From contig NZ_CP012332.1 of assembly GCF_001263175.1 (NCBI RefSeq), positions 2,043,501-2,107,500 on the forward strand: 64,000 nt of DNA. The letters are read 5' to 3'. The position numbers and the translations under genes are program-made. This DNA comes from Vulgatibacter incomptus. Its GTDB lineage: Bacteria; Myxococcota; Myxococcia; Myxococcales; Vulgatibacteraceae. Under the pieces are notes generated by a model. That model saw nothing but the letters and a program-made list of their open reading frames with translations, did no database searches and was not told where the DNA came from. Positions 1-9,641 of this stretch are shown here, piece after piece (within the stretch, counting starts at the first letter, position 1; the number at the start of each line of letters is the position of its first letter).

Positions 1-3
1 CCG

Positions 4-2670
4 ATGCAGATCTTCCGCACCTACGCCACGACCGCCACCATCGCCGCCCTCCTGCTCGCTGCAGCGCCAGCCGCCGCACAGGTGCCCGTGCGCCCCTCCA
101 TCGGCAAGGAGCTCGACCGCCCCGGCCGGAACCGGCCGGCGATCGGGTCGCCCCAGTTCCAGCAGCGCGCCGCGGTGCAGGGAGCGGCCCAGCCTCCTGC
201 TCCCGCCCAGGCGGCGCCGCCGCCGGCAGGGTCGCGACAGCCTCCGGCGACGCAGCCGCCGCGGCAGCAGCAGGCGCAGCAGCAGGGGCAGCAGGGGCAG
301 CAGCAGGCACAGCAGGCGCCGTCCAAGGAGCAGCTCCGGCAGGCCTCCAAGCGGTCGGGCAAGTTCCAGCTCGACTTCAACAAGGCGGAGATCGCGGACG
401 TGGTCCAGACGATCTCCGACTTCACCGGCAAGCTCTTCATCGTGCCGGAGAACATCCGGGGCAAGATCACGATCGTGGGCCCGGAGGACGGCACCGGCCT
501 CGTCACCGCCGACGAAGCCTACGCCGCGTTCCTCTCGGGCCTCGAGGCGAACAACTGGACCGTCTACCCGGTGGGCAAGTACCTGAAGCTCGTCGAGAAG
601 CGGTCGGCGGCGACGAGCAACACCTGGACCTACGTCGAGCCGGGCTCGATCGTCCCCGACGACGAGCGCGTCGTCACCAAGGTCATCCGCCTCCACTACG
701 TGGACACCGACGCGGTCTCGAACCCGCTCAAGCAGCTCATGTCCAAGGACGCGACGGTGATCCCGATGCCTCCGGACACGCTGATCGTGACCGAGGTCGC
801 GCTCAACCTGCGCCGCATCGAGCGGATCCTCGCCGCCCTCGACCAGCCCGGCGGCGGCGACGAGCTCCGGCTGATCCAGATCGAGTACGCCACCGCCGCC
901 GAGATCTCCGAGAAGCTCCTGCAGATCTTCGAGGCCCAGGGCGGCGGGAAGCCGGGCCAGGGACGTCCTGCGCCCAGGCCGATGGCGGCGACCCGGCCGA
1001 TGCCCGGCTCGCCCGAGGCCCCGTCCGCCCCCGGCTCCGATCAGGGAGCGCCCAGCATCACGCGGGTGATCCCCGACGAGCGCACGAACAAGCTGATCGT
1101 GGTGGCGAACCGCAAGGCCTTCGACCAGATCGAGGGGCTGATCCGCCAGCTCGACGTCCCGACGGGTGAAACCGGTCGTATCAACGTCTACTACCTGGAG
1201 AACGCCAAGGCCGAGGACCTCGCCTCCACCCTCCAGGGCCTCACCTCCGGCGCGTCCACCCAGGGACCGCAGGGCCGCCCCGGCATGCAGGGGCGCCGTC
1301 CGGGAGCCCCCGCGGCAGGCCAGGCCGCCCAGGCCTCGGCAGCGGCGGAGCTGCTGTCCGGCGAGGTGAAGGTCTCGGCGGACAAGGCCACCAACTCCCT
1401 CGTGATCGTGGGATCGGCGCAGGACTACAAGAACATCGTCAAGGTGATCGAGAAGCTCGACATCCCGCGGCGGCAGGTCTTCGTCGAGGCGGTGATCATG
1501 GAGGTGAACCTCCGGAACACCAACGAGCTCGGCTTCAGCCTCCACGGCGGCGCCACCGTCGACACCGAGAACGGGATCGCGCCGATCGTCGTGGGCTCGC
1601 AGCTCGGCTCCGCCTCGTCGCTCAACCTGTCGAGCCTCGTGTCGATGGGCGGCTTCCTCGCCGGCATGCAGGGGCCGCCGATCCCCGCCGCCACCGAGCT
1701 GGGCGTCGCCCTGCCCTCCTTCGGCGTGGTGATGCACGCCATGACCCGCAACTCCGACGTGAACGTGCTCTCCACGCCGCACATCCTCACCTCGGACAAC
1801 GAGGAGGCGGAGATCACGGTGGGCCAGAACGTGCCCTTCCAGGCCGGCTTCGCGCCCCAGGGGATCTCCAACCTCTTCAACCAGACCGGCGCCAACGGCA
1901 GCAACGCGATCGCCGGCGCCCTGGGGAGCGGCTTCGGCCTGGGCTCGCTCTTTGCGCCGATCCAGCGGCAGAACGTCGAGCTGAAGCTAAAGATCAAGCC
2001 GCAGATCAACGAGAGCAACTACATCCGCATGGAGGTGGAGGAACAGACCGAGGAGATCGCAGAGCAGGATCCCGTGCTCGGCCCCACCACCGCGAAGCGC
2101 ACCGCGAAGACGGTGGTGGTCGCGCAGGATCAGACCACGGTGGTGATCGGCGGCCTCATCCAGGAGCGCACGATCAAGTCGGTGCAGAAGACGCCGATCC
2201 TCGGCGACATCCCTGTGCTGGGCTGGCTCTTCCGCGACACCGCCACCACCAAGACCAAGACGAACCTCCTCCTCTTCCTCACGCCCTACATCGTCCGGGA
2301 TCAGAGCGACTTCCGCCGGATCTTCGAGAGGAAGATGCGCGAGCGCGAGGAGTTCATGGCCGCGTTCTACGGCACGAGCTCCGAGTACGAGGTCCCCGTC
2401 GACTTCGCGCGCAAGGCCGGGCCGGTCTCGATCGTCTCCAAGCAGGTCGAGCAGGAGATGCAGAAGCTCGAGAACGGCGGTCCGGGCGCGCCGGGCGAAG
2501 CCAAGGTGGCCCCGAACAAGCGCTCGAACGAGCACCCGGCCGAGCGGTCCCATGCCCAGCAGGGCGAGCAGGAGGCTCCTGCTCAGCCGGCTCCTCCGCA
2601 GGGCGGCTTCGACTCGGAGACCGATCACGAAGCCCCTGCCGCACCGGAGGTTCCGCCCGAGAACGAGTAG
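4..2670 (+). CDS. gspD: Type II secretion secretin GspD
   Basis: This is the outer-membrane secretin channel of the type II secretion system. A signal peptide (about residues 1-26, ending AAPAAAQ) is followed by a Pro/Gln-rich low-complexity linker (to about residue 115). An N0 domain then begins at KFQLDFNKAEIADVV, followed by N1-N3 repeats broken by Gly/Pro-rich linkers. The C-terminal secretin domain ends in the family motif TPILGDIPVLGWLFR. At 888 residues it is longer than enteric GspD (about 650-700), mainly because of the linkers and a polar C-terminal tail. It heads the visible operon. The ATG is three bases from the window edge, so its ribosome site and any upstream gspC cannot be seen, and a more upstream start cannot be excluded. 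Confidence 0.95.
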   Translation: MQIFRTYATTATIAALLLAAAPAAAQVPVRPSIGKELDRPGRNRPAIGSPQFQQRAAVQGAAQPPAPAQAAPPPAGSRQPPATQPPRQQQAQQQGQQGQQQAQQAPSKEQLRQASKRSGKFQLDFNKAEIADVVQTISDFTGKLFIVPENIRGKITIVGPEDGTGLVTADEAYAAFLSGLEANNWTVYPVGKYLKLVEKRSAATSNTWTYVEPGSIVPDDERVVTKVIRLHYVDTDAVSNPLKQLMSKDATVIPMPPDTLIVTEVALNLRRIERILAALDQPGGGDELRLIQIEYATAAEISEKLLQIFEAQGGGKPGQGRPAPRPMAATRPMPGSPEAPSAPGSDQGAPSITRVIPDERTNKLIVVANRKAFDQIEGLIRQLDVPTGETGRINVYYLENAKAEDLASTLQGLTSGASTQGPQGRPGMQGRRPGAPAAGQAAQASAAAELLSGEVKVSADKATNSLVIVGSAQDYKNIVKVIEKLDIPRRQVFVEAVIMEVNLRNTNELGFSLHGGATVDTENGIAPIVVGSQLGSASSLNLSSLVSMGGFLAGMQGPPIPAATELGVALPSFGVVMHAMTRNSDVNVLSTPHILTSDNEEAEITVGQNVPFQAGFAPQGISNLFNQTGANGSNAIAGALGSGFGLGSLFAPIQRQNVELKLKIKPQINESNYIRMEVEEQTEEIAEQDPVLGPTTAKRTAKTVVVAQDQTTVVIGGLIQERTIKSVQKTPILGDIPVLGWLFRDTATTKTKTNLLLFLTPYIVRDQSDFRRIFERKMREREEFMAAFYGTSSEYEVPVDFARKAGPVSIVSKQVEQEMQKLENGGPGAPGEAKVAPNKRSNEHPAERSHAQQGEQEAPAQPAPPQGGFDSETDHEAPAAPEVPPENE

Positions 2671-2781
2671 CCCGACGAGGGGCTGCCCCTTCGCCGGATG
2701 CAGGAACTAGGACGGCCGATCCGGTCGTTGATGCTCGGACGCGACGACGGCGTCCGCAGGGTTGGCCCCGGAGCGCCGGGG

Positions 2782-4566
2782 ATGGATGGAGCGATGGCGA
2801 GCGAAGCACAGCCACAGATCGACGACACCGGTCGCGGGCCCGTCTCCCTCTGCGGGAGGCCCCTCGGAGAGATCCTCCGCGAGACCGCGGGCCTCGACCG
2901 GCGCAAGCTCGAGGAAGCGCTCTCCCGGCAGGCGGAGTCCGGCGGGCGGCTGGGCGAGATCCTCGTGGGGATGAAGGCCGTGAGCGAGGAGCAGGTCCTT
3001 CGCTCGCTGGCCCTCCAGCTCGACCTCCCCTTCGCGGAGAAGATCGTCGAGAGGGACCTCGACATCGAGCTCGTCAAGCGGATCCCGATCAACTTCGCCA
3101 AGCAGTTCAAGGTGATCCCGCTCGCCCGCCGCGACGGCGCCATCGAGGTCGCGGTCGCGGATCCCCTCGACACCACCGCCCTCGATCAGGCGCGGCTCAC
3201 GCTCCAGGGCGCGATCTCGCCCGTGGTGGCGACGCCGCAGACCATCGTGGACGCCATCAACTCGGTGTTCGAGAAGCTCTCACACGAGGCCGACGCCCTC
3301 GGAGGGAACCTCGACTCCGAGGAGAACGACGCCCTCGCCCAGGAGGTGGAGGAGGCCCCCGACCTCATCGACTCCGGGGACGACGAGGCGCCGATCATCC
3401 GCCTGGTGAACTGGCTGCTGAAGCGCGCCGTGAAGGAGCGGGCCAGCGACATCCACATCGAGCCCTTCGAAAAGGAGCTCGTGGTGCGCTACCGCGTCGA
3501 CGGCGTGCTCAAGGAGGTGATCAAGCCTCCGAAGCGCTTCCAGAAGGCGATCACCTCCCGAATCAAGATCATGGGGCAGCTCAACATCGCCGAGACCCGC
3601 CTGCCCCAGGACGGTCGCATCCGGATCAAGATCGCCGGCAAGGAGATCGACATCCGTCTCTCCACCGTGCCCACCGCATGGGGCGAGAGCTCGGTGATGC
3701 GTCTGCTCGACAAGAGCAACGTGCTCCTGAACCTCGAGGACATCGGCTTCGAGCGCGATCAGCTCGACGTGATCGACCAGCTCATCAACCGCTCCCACGG
3801 GATCGTGCTGGTCACGGGCCCCACGGGCTCCGGCAAGACGACCACGCTCTACGCCGCCCTCAACAAGATCAACCAGCCCGACCTCAAGATCCTCACCGCC
3901 GAGGATCCGGTCGAGTACCAGATGAAGGGCGTGAACCAGGTCGCGGTGCAGGCCAAGATCGGCCTCACCTTCGCCTCGGCGCTGCGCTCCTTCCTCCGCC
4001 AGGATCCCGACGTGATCCTCGTCGGCGAGATCCGAGACCTGGAGACGGCGGAGATCGCCATCCAGGCCTCGCTCACCGGTCACCTGGTGCTCTCCACCAT
4101 CCACACCAACGACGCGCCGAGCGCGATCACGCGTCTCGCGGACATGGGCGTGGAGCCCTTCCTCGTGGCCTCGTCGCTGATGGGCGCCCTCGCCCAGCGC
4201 CTCGTCCGCACCCTCTGCAAGCACTGCAAGGAGCCGTACGCTCCCACCGAAGAGGAGCTCGCCGAGGTGGGGATCACCCCGGCGATCATGAAGAAGCACG
4301 GCACGGGCGTGCTCATGCGCGCCAAGGGATGCCACGAGTGCAACAACCTCGGATACAGGGGCCGGACCGGTATCTACGAGCTGATGCTCATCGACGACGA
4401 GATCCGGCAGATGATCCTCAAAAACGTCGACTCCAACACCGTGAAGAAGCACGCCATCTCGGCCGGCATGATGCCGCTCCGCGACCACGGCGCGGTCAAG
4501 GTGGCCCGCGGCGTGACCAGCGCCGCCGAAGTCCTCCGCGTCGTCCAGGACGACGTCGTCCTCTAG
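2782..4566 (+). CDS. gspE: Type II secretion ATPase GspE
   Basis: This is the cytoplasmic ATPase that powers pseudopilus assembly. It has an N-terminal GspE/MshE-type domain, then the ATPase core with Walker A GPTGSGKTT near residue 346 and the Asp/His boxes (GEIRDLETAEIA, TGHLVLSTIHTND). A four-Cys zinc element (CKHC near 478, CHEC near 517) is typical of GspE. I chose the ATG at 2782 because a GGAG lies 8 bases upstream; ATGs at 2698 and 2794 are alternatives. It follows gspD by about 110 bases and gspF starts 10 bases after its stop, so the three are probably one transcript. Confidence 0.95.
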   Translation: MDGAMASEAQPQIDDTGRGPVSLCGRPLGEILRETAGLDRRKLEEALSRQAESGGRLGEILVGMKAVSEEQVLRSLALQLDLPFAEKIVERDLDIELVKRIPINFAKQFKVIPLARRDGAIEVAVADPLDTTALDQARLTLQGAISPVVATPQTIVDAINSVFEKLSHEADALGGNLDSEENDALAQEVEEAPDLIDSGDDEAPIIRLVNWLLKRAVKERASDIHIEPFEKELVVRYRVDGVLKEVIKPPKRFQKAITSRIKIMGQLNIAETRLPQDGRIRIKIAGKEIDIRLSTVPTAWGESSVMRLLDKSNVLLNLEDIGFERDQLDVIDQLINRSHGIVLVTGPTGSGKTTTLYAALNKINQPDLKILTAEDPVEYQMKGVNQVAVQAKIGLTFASALRSFLRQDPDVILVGEIRDLETAEIAIQASLTGHLVLSTIHTNDAPSAITRLADMGVEPFLVASSLMGALAQRLVRTLCKHCKEPYAPTEEELAEVGITPAIMKKHGTGVLMRAKGCHECNNLGYRGRTGIYELMLIDDEIRQMILKNVDSNTVKKHAISAGMMPLRDHGAVKVARGVTSAAEVLRVVQDDVVL

Positions 4567-4576
4567 GTGATCCGCC

Positions 4577-5818
4577 GTGCCGGTCTTCGAATTCAAGGGC
4601 TACAGCGACGCCGGGAAGGCGATCACGGGGGTTCGGGACGCCGAGAACGCCAAGGTCCTGCGCGCGGTCCTGCGCAAGGACGGGATCTTCCTCACGGAGG
4701 TCACCGCCGAGCGCGCGGCGGCGGGCAAGGTCGCGGCCGTCGGCACGGCGAAGAACCTCAAGCTCAAGCAGCTCCTCGTCGGCCGGATCAAGACCGACGA
4801 CATCGCGATCCTCACGCGGCAGCTCGCCACCCTCCTCGGCGCCGGCATCCCGCTGGTGGAGGCGCTGATCGCGCTGATCGATCAGGTGGAGCAGGAGCGC
4901 CTCAAGACCATCGTCACCCAGGTGAAGGAGCGGGTGAACGAGGGTGCCTCCCTCGCCGACGCCCTCTCCGAGCACCCCAAGGCCTTCTCGAACCTCTACG
5001 TGAACATGGTCCGGTCGGGCGAGCACTCGGGCGCCCTCGACGTGGTGCTCACCCGCCTCGCCGACTTCACCGAGGGCCAGGCTCGCCTGCGCTCCAAGAT
5101 CATGGGCACGATGATGTACCCGGCGATCATGATGCTGATCGGCCTGGTGATCGTGGTGATCCTGCTCACGGTGGTGGTCCCGAAGATCGCCAAGATGTTC
5201 GAGGACATGCAGGCGACCCTGCCGCTGATCACGCGGATCCTGATCGGCGCGGCGAACTTCGCCACCCAGTTCTGGTGGGTGCTGCTCCTCCTGGCGGTGA
5301 TCGCTGCTTGGGCCTTCGTGAAGTGGAAGGCCACCGAGAAGGGCACGGCGAAGTTCGACGCGATCCTGCTGAAGCTCCCCGTCTTCGGGCCGCTCATCCG
5401 GATGCTGGCGATCGCGCGCTTCTCCCGCACCCTCTCCACGCTCCTCAAGAGCGGCGTGCCCCTGCTCACGGCGATGGGGATCGTGAAGGCCCTCGTCACG
5501 AACACCGTGCTCTCCGGCGTGATCGAGGACGCGCGCACGTCGATCCGCGAGGGCGAGTCGATCGCGGGGCCGCTCAAGCGTAGCGGCCAGTTCCCGCCGA
5601 TCGTCTACCACATGATCTCGATCGGGGAGCGCTCCGGTCAGCTCGAGGAGATGCTCGCGAACGTCGCCGTCTCCTACGACGCGCAGGTCGAGACCCGAAT
5701 CGGCGCGCTCACGAGCCTGCTGGAGCCCGTGATGATCGTGATGATGGGCGGCGTGGTCGCCTTCATCGTCTTCTCGATCCTCATGCCGATCCTGCAGATG
5801 AACACGCTGGTCCACTGA
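4577..5818 (+). CDS. gspF: Type II secretion inner-membrane protein GspF
   Basis: This is the polytopic inner-membrane platform protein of the type II system. It carries two repeated T2SSF domains (LTRQLATLLGAGIPLVEAL near residue 75; ARFSRTLSTLLKSGVPLLTAM near 280) and three hydrophobic stretches: MIGLVIVVILLTVVV, WWVLLLLAVIAAWAF and the C-terminal VMIVMMGGVVAFIVFSILM. The 413-residue length is normal for the family. The start is GTG at 4577, just after gspE, giving the usual N-terminus (PVFEFKGYSDAGK). Confidence 0.95.
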   Translation: MPVFEFKGYSDAGKAITGVRDAENAKVLRAVLRKDGIFLTEVTAERAAAGKVAAVGTAKNLKLKQLLVGRIKTDDIAILTRQLATLLGAGIPLVEALIALIDQVEQERLKTIVTQVKERVNEGASLADALSEHPKAFSNLYVNMVRSGEHSGALDVVLTRLADFTEGQARLRSKIMGTMMYPAIMMLIGLVIVVILLTVVVPKIAKMFEDMQATLPLITRILIGAANFATQFWWVLLLLAVIAAWAFVKWKATEKGTAKFDAILLKLPVFGPLIRMLAIARFSRTLSTLLKSGVPLLTAMGIVKALVTNTVLSGVIEDARTSIREGESIAGPLKRSGQFPPIVYHMISIGERSGQLEEMLANVAVSYDAQVETRIGALTSLLEPVMIVMMGGVVAFIVFSILMPILQMNTLVH

Positions 5819-5829
5819 GAGGACGAACG

Positions 5830-6018
5830 ATGGGCGACTCGCAGCTGGACAAGGGACTTCGGGCCGTGGCGTGGGCGCTCCTCGCCGCCACGGTGGGGGC
5901 GCTGATCGGCGTCGGCGTGGCCTTCTCGCCGCCCACGAGCCCCTCGAACGACACGAACACGAACGCGGAGTGGCTCTCGGCGGCGACGCCAGGTCCCTCC
6001 CTGGAGGAAACGGAATGA
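5830..6018 (+). CDS. Small single-pass membrane protein in the gsp operon
   Basis: This 62-residue protein lies between gspF and gspG. It has one hydrophobic segment (about residues 12-31, AVAWALLAATVGALIGVGVA) and a Thr/Asn/Pro-rich tail. Its stop overlaps the gspG start (ATGA at 6015-6018) and GAGG lies 8 bases before its ATG, so it looks translationally coupled and real. I do not recognise a family. The topology, a short cytoplasmic N-terminus, one helix and a disordered periplasmic tail, would suit an accessory inner-membrane subunit, but that role is inference. Confidence 0.6.
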   Translation: MGDSQLDKGLRAVAWALLAATVGALIGVGVAFSPPTSPSNDTNTNAEWLSAATPGPSLEETE

Positions 6019-6422
6019 ACCGCTATCTTCGCAAGCTCGCCTCGGCCCGCAGCGCCCGGGGCATGACCCTGATCGAGATCATGGTCGTGGTCTTCATCCT
6101 CGGCCTCATCGCCACGGTGATCGCCGTGAACGTGGGCGGGGTCTCGGACAGCGCCAAGGTCGAGACCGCGAAGCTGGACATCAAGGGCTTCGAGCAGGCC
6201 CTCGATCTCTACATGCTCCGCAAGGGCAGCTATCCCAGCACGGGCGAGGGCCTGTCCAAGCTCTACTCCGAGGGGATCCTCAAGGGCTCGCTCAAGAAGG
6301 ATCCCTGGGGCAAGGACTACGTCTACCTCTACCCCGGGCAGAAGAACCCCAAGGGCTTCGACATCTACTCCTACGGCTCCAGCGGCAACGGCCAGGAGAC
6401 GCTGATCACGGGATCGAACTGA
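6015..6422 (+). CDS. gspG: Major pseudopilin GspG
   Basis: This is the major type II pseudopilin, processed by prepilin peptidase and polymerised in the periplasm. The 135-residue product has the cleavage motif RG|MTLIEIMVV, with Glu at position +5 and a hydrophobic helix. The rest is the standard GspG fold, including DPWGKDYVYLYPG and the C-terminal calcium-loop region. The ATG at 6015 is preceded by GGAGG (6003-6007) and overlaps the stop of the small ORF. The length matches the family. Confidence 0.96.
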   Translation: MNRYLRKLASARSARGMTLIEIMVVVFILGLIATVIAVNVGGVSDSAKVETAKLDIKGFEQALDLYMLRKGSYPSTGEGLSKLYSEGILKGSLKKDPWGKDYVYLYPGQKNPKGFDIYSYGSSGNGQETLITGSN

Positions 6423-7094
6423 TTGGCCCACCGCCCCGCCAGCGCCGCCCCCTCCCACAGCTCTCGTGAGCGGGGATTTACCCTCCTCGAGCTCCTCGTG
6501 GTGATCGGGGTCGTGGTGGCGCTCGGCATGGCGGTGATCCCCTCGATCGAGGCGGTGATGGGCGTGAAGACGCGGGAGGAGGTGGGCAAGCTCGCCGGCT
6601 CCATCCGCGCCATGTACGGGGAGGCGGCGCTGTCGGGCCGCACCTGCCGCCTGGTCTTCGATCTCGACGAGACGCTCTGGTGGCCTGAGTGCGGCGCAGG
6701 CCGCGTGCGGGTGAGCCAGCGGGAGGAGAGCTCGAGGGGCGCGCGGGTCGAGGAGAAGGCGAAGGACAAGTGGACGACGGAGGAGGAGAAGGAGGCGATG
6801 GCGGAGGTCGAGGCGAAGCGGGCGTTCGCCCCCTACGAGAGCGGCTCCCTCGCGCCGAACCGCCGCCTGCCGGAGGGGACCACCTTCGAGTCCGTCTGGA
6901 CCCAGCACCAGACCGAGCCCTACACAAAGGGTAAGGCGTACCTGTACTTCTTTCCCCAGGGACAGACGGAGCGCGCGTACCTCCACGTGGGCGACGGCCG
7001 GGACACCTACACGATCATCGTCAACCCCATGACCGGCAGGACCAAGGTGGTGGGAGAGAAGGTGCCCGTGCCGGATCGGGAGATGCGCAAATGA
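6423..7094 (+). CDS. gspH: Minor pseudopilin GspH-like
   Basis: This minor pseudopilin has a class III signal, RGFTLLELLVVIGVVVALG, near residue 18. Its position directly after gspG and before gspI supports GspH. The translation begins with TTG immediately after the gspG stop. At 223 residues it is longer than usual, because of a charged Lys/Glu-rich segment at about residues 99-125 (REESSRGARVEEKAKDKWTT). Its stop overlaps the gspI ATG (ATGA at 7091-7094), implying coupled translation. Confidence 0.85.
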   Translation: MAHRPASAAPSHSSRERGFTLLELLVVIGVVVALGMAVIPSIEAVMGVKTREEVGKLAGSIRAMYGEAALSGRTCRLVFDLDETLWWPECGAGRVRVSQREESSRGARVEEKAKDKWTTEEEKEAMAEVEAKRAFAPYESGSLAPNRRLPEGTTFESVWTQHQTEPYTKGKAYLYFFPQGQTERAYLHVGDGRDTYTIIVNPMTGRTKVVGEKVPVPDREMRK

Positions 7095-7684
7095 AGACGC
7101 GCGGCTTCACGCTCCTCGAGGTGATGGTCGCGCTCGCGATCCTCGCCCTCGCCCTTACGGCGATCGTGGGGATCAACGGCAACGCGATCCGCGCCCACGG
7201 TTTCTCCAAGCGGGTCACGGTGGCCACGATGCTCGCCCGCTCGAAGATGGCGGACATCGAGTCGAAGTTCACCGCCGAGGGTTTCACCTCGGAGTTCGAC
7301 CAGAAGATGGAGGGCACGTTCTCCGACGAGGGCTGGAGCGACTTCCGCTGGGAGGCGGAGATCGTGAAGCCGGAGATCGACGCCAAGATCGCGTCGAACC
7401 TCGTGGAGACGGTGGGGACACAGCTCGCCGGACAGCTCGGTGGCGACAAGGATCCGAACACTCCCCCAGGCCTGACAACGCCCACGCTCGATCCGGGATC
7501 CATCACCTCGATGATGGGCCCGTTGATCCAGACCCAGGTGAACACCCTGGTCGAGACGATGAAGAAGTCGGTGCGCGAGGTCCGGCTGAAGGTGATGTGG
7601 AAGGAAGGCGGGTCCGAGGACTCGGTGGACGTGGTCACGCACATGGTCGTGCTCGCTCCAGGCGACGGAAAGGGGCAGGAGTGA
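7091..7684 (+). CDS. gspI: Minor pseudopilin GspI
   Basis: This minor pseudopilin of the tip complex has a prepilin motif at its extreme N-terminus (TRGFTLLEVMVALAILALAL). At 197 residues it is longer than enteric GspI (about 125), because of a loop around residues 100-150 with Pro/Thr-rich sequence and an extra segment before the C-terminal strands. It sits between gspH and gspJ with four-base overlaps on both sides, which supports the assignment more than the divergent C-terminus does. Confidence 0.88.
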   Translation: MKTRGFTLLEVMVALAILALALTAIVGINGNAIRAHGFSKRVTVATMLARSKMADIESKFTAEGFTSEFDQKMEGTFSDEGWSDFRWEAEIVKPEIDAKIASNLVETVGTQLAGQLGGDKDPNTPPGLTTPTLDPGSITSMMGPLIQTQVNTLVETMKKSVREVRLKVMWKEGGSEDSVDVVTHMVVLAPGDGKGQE

Positions 7685-8340
7685 AGCGCGGATTCACCCT
7701 CCTCGAGGTGATGATCGCGCTGGCGATCGTCACAGTGCTGGCGGCCCTGGTCTACGGCTCCTTCAACCCCACGTACCAGGCCAAGATGCTGGTCGAGGAG
7801 CAGGCCGAGCGCTACCACGGGCTGCGGCTCGCGATGGGCCGCATGGCCCGGGAGCTCTCCATGGCCTACGTCTCGGATCGCTACGACTCGAACCAGCTCC
7901 GGGAGCGACCCACGCAGTTCGTGGCGAACCACTCGAGCAACCGCGACAAGCTGCGCTTCACCACCTTCGCCCACGAACGGCTCTACGAGGACGTGAAGGA
8001 GAGCGACCAGGCGCTCGTCGAGTACCGGGTGGATCGCGATCCGGAGGACCCGCGGAAGAACGCGCTGATCCGCCGGGAGAAGACGGTGATCGACGAACGC
8101 CCGGCGGATGGGGGCGCGGAGACGGTGCTCGCGACCGACATAGACGGGCTGAACTTCGAGTTCTGGGATGTGAAGAAGAAGGAGTGGGTCACCGATTGGG
8201 ACACGACCGAGCAGGCGTATTCGAACCGCCTGCCGGAGCGGGTGCGGATCACGATCCACGCCAAGGGAGACGACGGCAAGGAGCGCAAGTACGTCTCGCA
8301 GACGATGATCCAGCTCCGGGTCCCGCTGGGTAAAGGATGA
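7681..8340 (+). CDS. gspJ: Minor pseudopilin GspJ
   Basis: This minor pseudopilin has the signal KRGFTLLEVMIALAIVTVLA at residues 2-21. The GTG at 7681 overlaps the gspI stop and gives a 219-residue protein of normal GspJ length. The C-terminal half contains the GspJ-like region DIDGLNFEFWDVKKKEWV. GspI, J and K form the initiating tip of the pseudopilus in characterised systems, and the gene order here fits that. Confidence 0.9.
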   Translation: MKRGFTLLEVMIALAIVTVLAALVYGSFNPTYQAKMLVEEQAERYHGLRLAMGRMARELSMAYVSDRYDSNQLRERPTQFVANHSSNRDKLRFTTFAHERLYEDVKESDQALVEYRVDRDPEDPRKNALIRREKTVIDERPADGGAETVLATDIDGLNFEFWDVKKKEWVTDWDTTEQAYSNRLPERVRITIHAKGDDGKERKYVSQTMIQLRVPLGKG

Positions 8341-9640
8341 GGCTCTTCAGCGACAGAGCGGGCGCCTTCGGCCCCAAGCGCGAGGCGGCGACGCCGCGGA
8401 GGCGATCGACCGCCCTCTCGTCCCACGGGGGGCGACGAGGGATGGCGCTGATCCTCGTGCTCTCGTCGATCGCCGTGCTCACCGCCGTGGCGGTGGACTT
8501 CGCCTTCAACACCCAGGTTGACACCCGGCTCGCGGCCAGCGCTCGCGACGACCTCAGGGCCTATTACCTCGCCCGCTCGGCGACCAACCTCTCGCGGTTT
8601 CTCCTCTCGTTCCAGAACCAGCTCGGCGGGGGGGCGGCCTCCCGAACATCCCGGGCATGCCGCAGATACCGAAGCTCCGCATCTGGGAGATGCTCCCCGT
8701 GGACTCGGAGGCGATCAACGCCTTCGTCGACGCCACGGCCGGCGCCCCTTCGACAGACCTCCCGCCGCCGTCCGGGATCCCCGGGCCGGGAGAGGCGGTG
8801 CCCGCCGCGGGGCTTCAGACCTTCGGGAGCTACACGGGGAGCTTCACCGCCCAGATCAAGGACGAAGAGTCCAAGATCAACGTGAACAAGCTGAACAACC
8901 TCGGGGCCGCAGCCTCCGCTACGGGGCTGGCGCTCCTGGGCCTCCTGAACGATCCGCGCTGGAACTTCCTCTTCGAGCGGGAGAACTCCCTCCGCGAGCG
9001 CATCTCCCGAGAGGACATGGTGATCCGCCTCCGGGACTGGATCACCTCGGGCAACACGTCGTCGACCCTCAACCCGACCACCCCCATGAATCTCTTCGGC
9101 CAGGGCTTCGGCGACAAGGAGGGCATGTACACGCGCTACACTCCCCGTTACAAGCCCAAGAACGCCCTCTTCGACTCCCTCGAAGAGGTGTACCTGGTGG
9201 CCGGGGTCACCGACGCCTTCATGGCGGCCTTCGGCGACAGGCTCACGGTCTTCCCCGACGTCAACGCGAAGCTGAACGTCAACACGGACGATCAGCTCCA
9301 GCTCCTCATGTGCATCACGTTGGCCGCGGCCAATCCGAACGATCCGGCGCTGAGCAACCCCCTCGTGATCGAGATGATCAAGCTGCAGATCCAGATGGTG
9401 CGGCCGCTCCCGATCCTGGCGATGAGCGTGGAGCAGTTCGTCGCCATCCTCGAGGCCAACGGGATCGCGGTCCGGCCCGAGATCAAGCACAACCCGAAGC
9501 AGAACGAATTCCTCGACGATTCCAGCGGGACTTTTCGAATCCAGGCGACGGGGCAGGTCGGTAACGTGACCAAGACCCTCGTCACCGTAGTGCGGTCCGA
9601 CGAGGGGCTCGGACGCGTGCTCTATTACAGGGAGGAGTAG
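8337..9640 (+). CDS. gspK: Minor pseudopilin GspK, reading frame broken at a G7 run
   Basis: This is the largest minor pseudopilin, capping the tip complex. The first frame encodes the N-terminus through GMALILVLSSIAVLTAVAV (no Glu at +5, as is typical of GspK) to FQNQLGGG. The rest (GLPNIPGMPQIPKLRIWEML onward, including the SAM-like region VNKLNNLG and a C-terminal TGQVGNVTKTLVTVV) is in another frame that stays open to 9640. The frames meet at seven G residues (8628-8634). One extra G, or a -1 slip, would join them into about 434 residues. Because the rest of the operon is intact, a sequencing error or translational slippage is as likely as a true mutation. Confidence 0.85.
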
Positions 9641-9641
9641 C

